Below are positions 5,066 to 7,664 of a DNA stretch of 7,664 bases, one piece after another. The DNA is from Candidatus Sphingobacterium stercoripullorum (lineage in GTDB: Bacteria; Bacteroidota; Bacteroidia; Sphingobacteriales; Sphingobacteriaceae): NCBI GenBank assembly GCA_019114715.1, contig DXEZ01000101.1, positions 1-7,664 of the forward strand, written 5' to 3'. Each line of letters starts with the position of its first letter. The first letter of the stretch is position 1. Position numbers and translations under genes: made by a program. The notes beneath the pieces are model-generated. The model was not told the DNA's origin and did no database searches. It saw only the letters and a program-made list of their open reading frames with translations.

Positions 5066-7664
5066 AAAAACTTATCGACGGATTAGTATCTTTTTCACTT
5101 CGAAATTCTCTATTCGTAATAATTGGAAGTATTGTCCTTTTAATTGGGGGGATCATTGCTTACATGAATACGCCTATCGAGGCGTTTCCAGATGTGACAA
5201 GCACTCGTTCGCGGGTAATAGTACAATGGCCTGGTAGAAGTGCTGAGGAGATTGAAAAATTCATCACTCTGCCCATATCTAAAGAGTTAAATACCATTCC
5301 TAAAAAAAGTGGTGTACGCTCCATTAGTCTCTTTGGTTTATCGGTGATAACGGTACAGTTTGATGAAGATGTAGACGACTTCTACGCGCAGCAGTATACC
5401 TCGGCCCGCTTATCGGATATCGATTTACCCGAAGGCGCGCAAGTGGAAATAGAACCGCCATCGGGCGCAACGGGAGAGATATTTAGGTATTACATTTCCT
5501 CAGAAAGAGACATTAAGGACATCACTGCCCTACAAGAATGGGTGGTAGAAAGAGAGCTGCTGAGCGTATCAGGAGTGGCCGACGTCGTGAGCTTTGGTGG
5601 GGAAGAAAAGATCTATGAAATACAAATCAACCCTACGGAGTTATACAGCTACGGGCTATCCCCATTGGAGGTGTTTGAGGCTGTTTCTAACTCCAACATT
5701 AACGTGGGTGGAGATGTAATTACCCAAGGCGATCAAGCCTTCGTCGTACGAGGAATAGGCCTACTGGATAAAACAGAAGATATTGGGAACATTACCATTA
5801 AAACTATTGAAGGAACGCCCATTTTGGTGAAACACGTGGCCCAGGTGAGTATATCTGGAAAGCCTAGGCTGGGGCAAGTAGGCTTTAATGAAAACGACGA
5901 TGTCGTTCAAGGTATCGTGGTGATGCTACGGGGAGAAAATCCTAGTGAGGTCATCGAGCGCGTGAAAGATAAAATAGAAGAGATCAACAACCATCAGCTA
6001 CCCGGTGATGTAGAGGTTGTGCCCTTCTTAGATCGTACAAACCTGGTTAACACCACGGTCAAAACAGTTACCCGTAACCTATTAGAGGGAATTATCTTGG
6101 TTTCTATAGTGGTGTTTATGTTCCTATACAACTGGAGGACTACCTTTATAGTCGCTTCGGTAATTCCACTATCTTTCCTATTTGCAATTATATGCTTAAG
6201 AATTCAAGGGCTCCCAGCGAACTTAATATCCATGGGCTCCCTGGACTTCGGACTCCTACTTGAGGGGACCTTAGTGATCGTTGAGCAGGTCTTTGTCTCC
6301 TTGGAACGACTCTCCAAAAAAGTGGGTATGGAGCGTTTTAACAGGATGAGCAAAAGCGGCGTCATCCGTAAATCAATCAGCAAAGTTAGTAGCTATATAT
6401 TCTTTGCTATGCTTATACTCATCATTGCTCTGGTTCCTATATTCTCCTTTGAGAAAGTGGAAGGTAAGATGTTCTCTCCACTAGCCTTTACACTGGCTTA
6501 CGCCCTAATCGGTTCCTTACTGTTGAGCTTAACCTACGTTCCCGCACTCAGTAAATATTTACTTCAAAAAAATGTACGTGAGCGCGAGAGCAAGATAAGC
6601 GTCCTATTTAAAGGCTGGCTTTATAAAGTGTTTAGCTTTTCATTTAAGCATAGAAAGGCAACCTTGGCAACATTCATTGGTTTAGTAGGACTGTGTGCTT
6701 TTAAATTTGCAAACCACGGGACAGAGTTTCTGCCTAAACTAAATGAGGGTGCTATATACGTGAGGGCAACACTGCCCAATAGTGTGAACCTACAGGAATC
6801 GGTGAAGTTGACCCAAGAGATAAAAAACAACCTCTTAGAGAAGTTCCCAGAGATAGACTTCATCCTCACCCAAACCGGAAGGCCTAACGATGGAACAGAT
6901 GCAACCGGGTTTTTCAACATCGAATTACACATCGAATTAACGGACGAGAAAGACTGGGACAAGGGCATCGAGAAAGAAGACCTGGTCTCGGATATCCGTA
7001 AAGAACTACAGATCTATCCCGGTCTATCCTTAGGGTTCAGCCAGCCCATACAGGACAACGTAGAAGAATATGTTGCTGGGGTGAAAAGCCCACTTGTAAT
7101 AAAAGTATTTGGCCACGAGCTAGAGCAGCTGGAAGATGTGGCTAAGAAAATAGAGAACAGCATTCAGAAGGTTCCTGGAATAACAGATACCAAAGTGTTT
7201 GAAAACCTAGGACTACCTGAGCTGAACATTCAGTTGCACGACTCGAAAATGGCACAGTTTGGAATCAAATTATCGGAAGCCCAATCGGTAGTAGAGATGA
7301 CTATTGGTGGCCGAGCAGCCACTTCCTTTTACGAGGAAGAGCGGATGTTTGATGTGGTTCTCAGGTTTGAAGAGGATTACCGGAATAGCAAGGAAAAAAT
7401 AGGTGAGATTTTACTCCCTTCATCCACCGGACAGCTTATTCCCTTAAAAGAGATCGCCACTATTGAATACAAAACGGGTCCTGCATTTATATATAGGGAG
7501 GCCAATAGCCGTTACATCGGTATAGGGTTTAATATAGAAGGCAGAGATTTAGGAAGTACAATAGAGGATGCTAAAACAGCAGTAGCCCAAGATGTGTCAC
7601 TACCTAAGGACAACAGGCTCATTTGGGCTGGTGAGTTCGAAAGTAAAGAGCGAGCCACCAAGCA
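5062..7664 (+). CDS. HME-family RND heavy-metal efflux pump (CzcA/CusA family), 3' end beyond window
   Basis: The frame is open from ATG 5062 to the window edge, 867 complete codons of a protein usually about 1,030-1,050 long; the missing part should hold most of the last membrane bundle. The ATGA overlap with the adaptor gene suggests translational coupling. TM1 is about residues 17-35, followed by a large periplasmic domain with the family opening TPIEAFPDVT; TM2-TM4 lie at about 340-357, 361-380 and 384-410, TM5-TM6 at about 445-461 and 474-494, and TM7 at about 533-550. VEGKMFSPLAFTL (466-478) and EFLPKLNEG (555-563) are HME signatures. The TM4 motif is DFGLLLEGTLVIVE, with D395, E401 and E408 matching CzcA D402, D408 and E415. 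The pump uses the proton gradient to export metal ions from periplasm or cytoplasm. CusA-type methionines are not found at the expected places, so a divalent cation is favoured, by inference. Confidence 0.95.
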   Translation, partial: MKKLIDGLVSFSLRNSLFVIIGSIVLLIGGIIAYMNTPIEAFPDVTSTRSRVIVQWPGRSAEEIEKFITLPISKELNTIPKKSGVRSISLFGLSVITVQFDEDVDDFYAQQYTSARLSDIDLPEGAQVEIEPPSGATGEIFRYYISSERDIKDITALQEWVVERELLSVSGVADVVSFGGEEKIYEIQINPTELYSYGLSPLEVFEAVSNSNINVGGDVITQGDQAFVVRGIGLLDKTEDIGNITIKTIEGTPILVKHVAQVSISGKPRLGQVGFNENDDVVQGIVVMLRGENPSEVIERVKDKIEEINNHQLPGDVEVVPFLDRTNLVNTTVKTVTRNLLEGIILVSIVVFMFLYNWRTTFIVASVIPLSFLFAIICLRIQGLPANLISMGSLDFGLLLEGTLVIVEQVFVSLERLSKKVGMERFNRMSKSGVIRKSISKVSSYIFFAMLILIIALVPIFSFEKVEGKMFSPLAFTLAYALIGSLLLSLTYVPALSKYLLQKNVRERESKISVLFKGWLYKVFSFSFKHRKATLATFIGLVGLCAFKFANHGTEFLPKLNEGAIYVRATLPNSVNLQESVKLTQEIKNNLLEKFPEIDFILTQTGRPNDGTDATGFFNIELHIELTDEKDWDKGIEKEDLVSDIRKELQIYPGLSLGFSQPIQDNVEEYVAGVKSPLVIKVFGHELEQLEDVAKKIENSIQKVPGITDTKVFENLGLPELNIQLHDSKMAQFGIKLSEAQSVVEMTIGGRAATSFYEEERMFDVVLRFEEDYRNSKEKIGEILLPSSTGQLIPLKEIATIEYKTGPAFIYREANSRYIGIGFNIEGRDLGSTIEDAKTAVAQDVSLPKDNRLIWAGEFESKERATK

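Noticed and set aside
6621..6968. A 115-codon open frame on the minus strand
   Set aside because: It lies wholly inside the pump gene, which is confirmed by family motifs across the same stretch. The minus-strand product resembles no protein I know.
5062..7664. Possible frameshift or pseudogene, because no stop is found for the pump
   Set aside because: The frame is open and matches the HME-RND family continuously to the last base. The missing stop is explained by the window edge, as the family is about 170-180 residues longer.

Overview
The window looks like chromosomal DNA from a member of the Bacteroidota. Three things suggest this. A TAnnTTTG-type -7 promoter element (2649-2656) lies 17 nt downstream of a TTG, which is the promoter style of that phylum. 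The proteins resemble Bacteroidota forms of their families. Shine-Dalgarno signals are weak or absent at several genes. The genus cannot be named from the sequence. All genes are on the + strand, and no RNA genes, insertion sequences, CRISPR arrays or phage genes were seen.

Region by region: (1) 1-543 is the 3' part of an SGNH/GDSL-type esterase gene cut by the left edge. (2) 555-1247 and 1234-2583 are an overlapping two-component pair: an OmpR/PhoB-class response regulator with a GTG start, and a membrane sensor histidine kinase. (3) 2584-2676 is the only sizeable intergenic gap. It holds four TAATC-like direct repeats spaced 10-11 bp apart, followed at once by the Bacteroidota-type promoter. 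(4) 2677-3951, 3941-5065 and 5062-7664 are an overlapping efflux operon: a TolC-type outer-membrane channel, a lipoprotein periplasmic adaptor, and a heavy-metal-type (HME) RND pump of the CzcA/CusA family whose 3' end lies beyond the window.

Working model (inference): the kinase senses an envelope signal, probably a metal ion, and phosphorylates the regulator. The regulator binds the helically phased repeats and activates the promoter overlapping or abutting the last repeat. The three efflux proteins then assemble into a tripartite proton-driven pump across both membranes. The pump has Asp-to-Glu at one of the three acidic positions of the TM4 proton/metal motif, and it appears to lack the methionines that define Cu(I)/Ag(I) pumps, so a divalent cation is more likely than copper or silver.

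The overall gene set is a known type. I do not see a clearly new system. The points most worth checking are the phased operator, the altered TM4 motif, the uncharacterised sensor domain and the linkage to an SGNH hydrolase.
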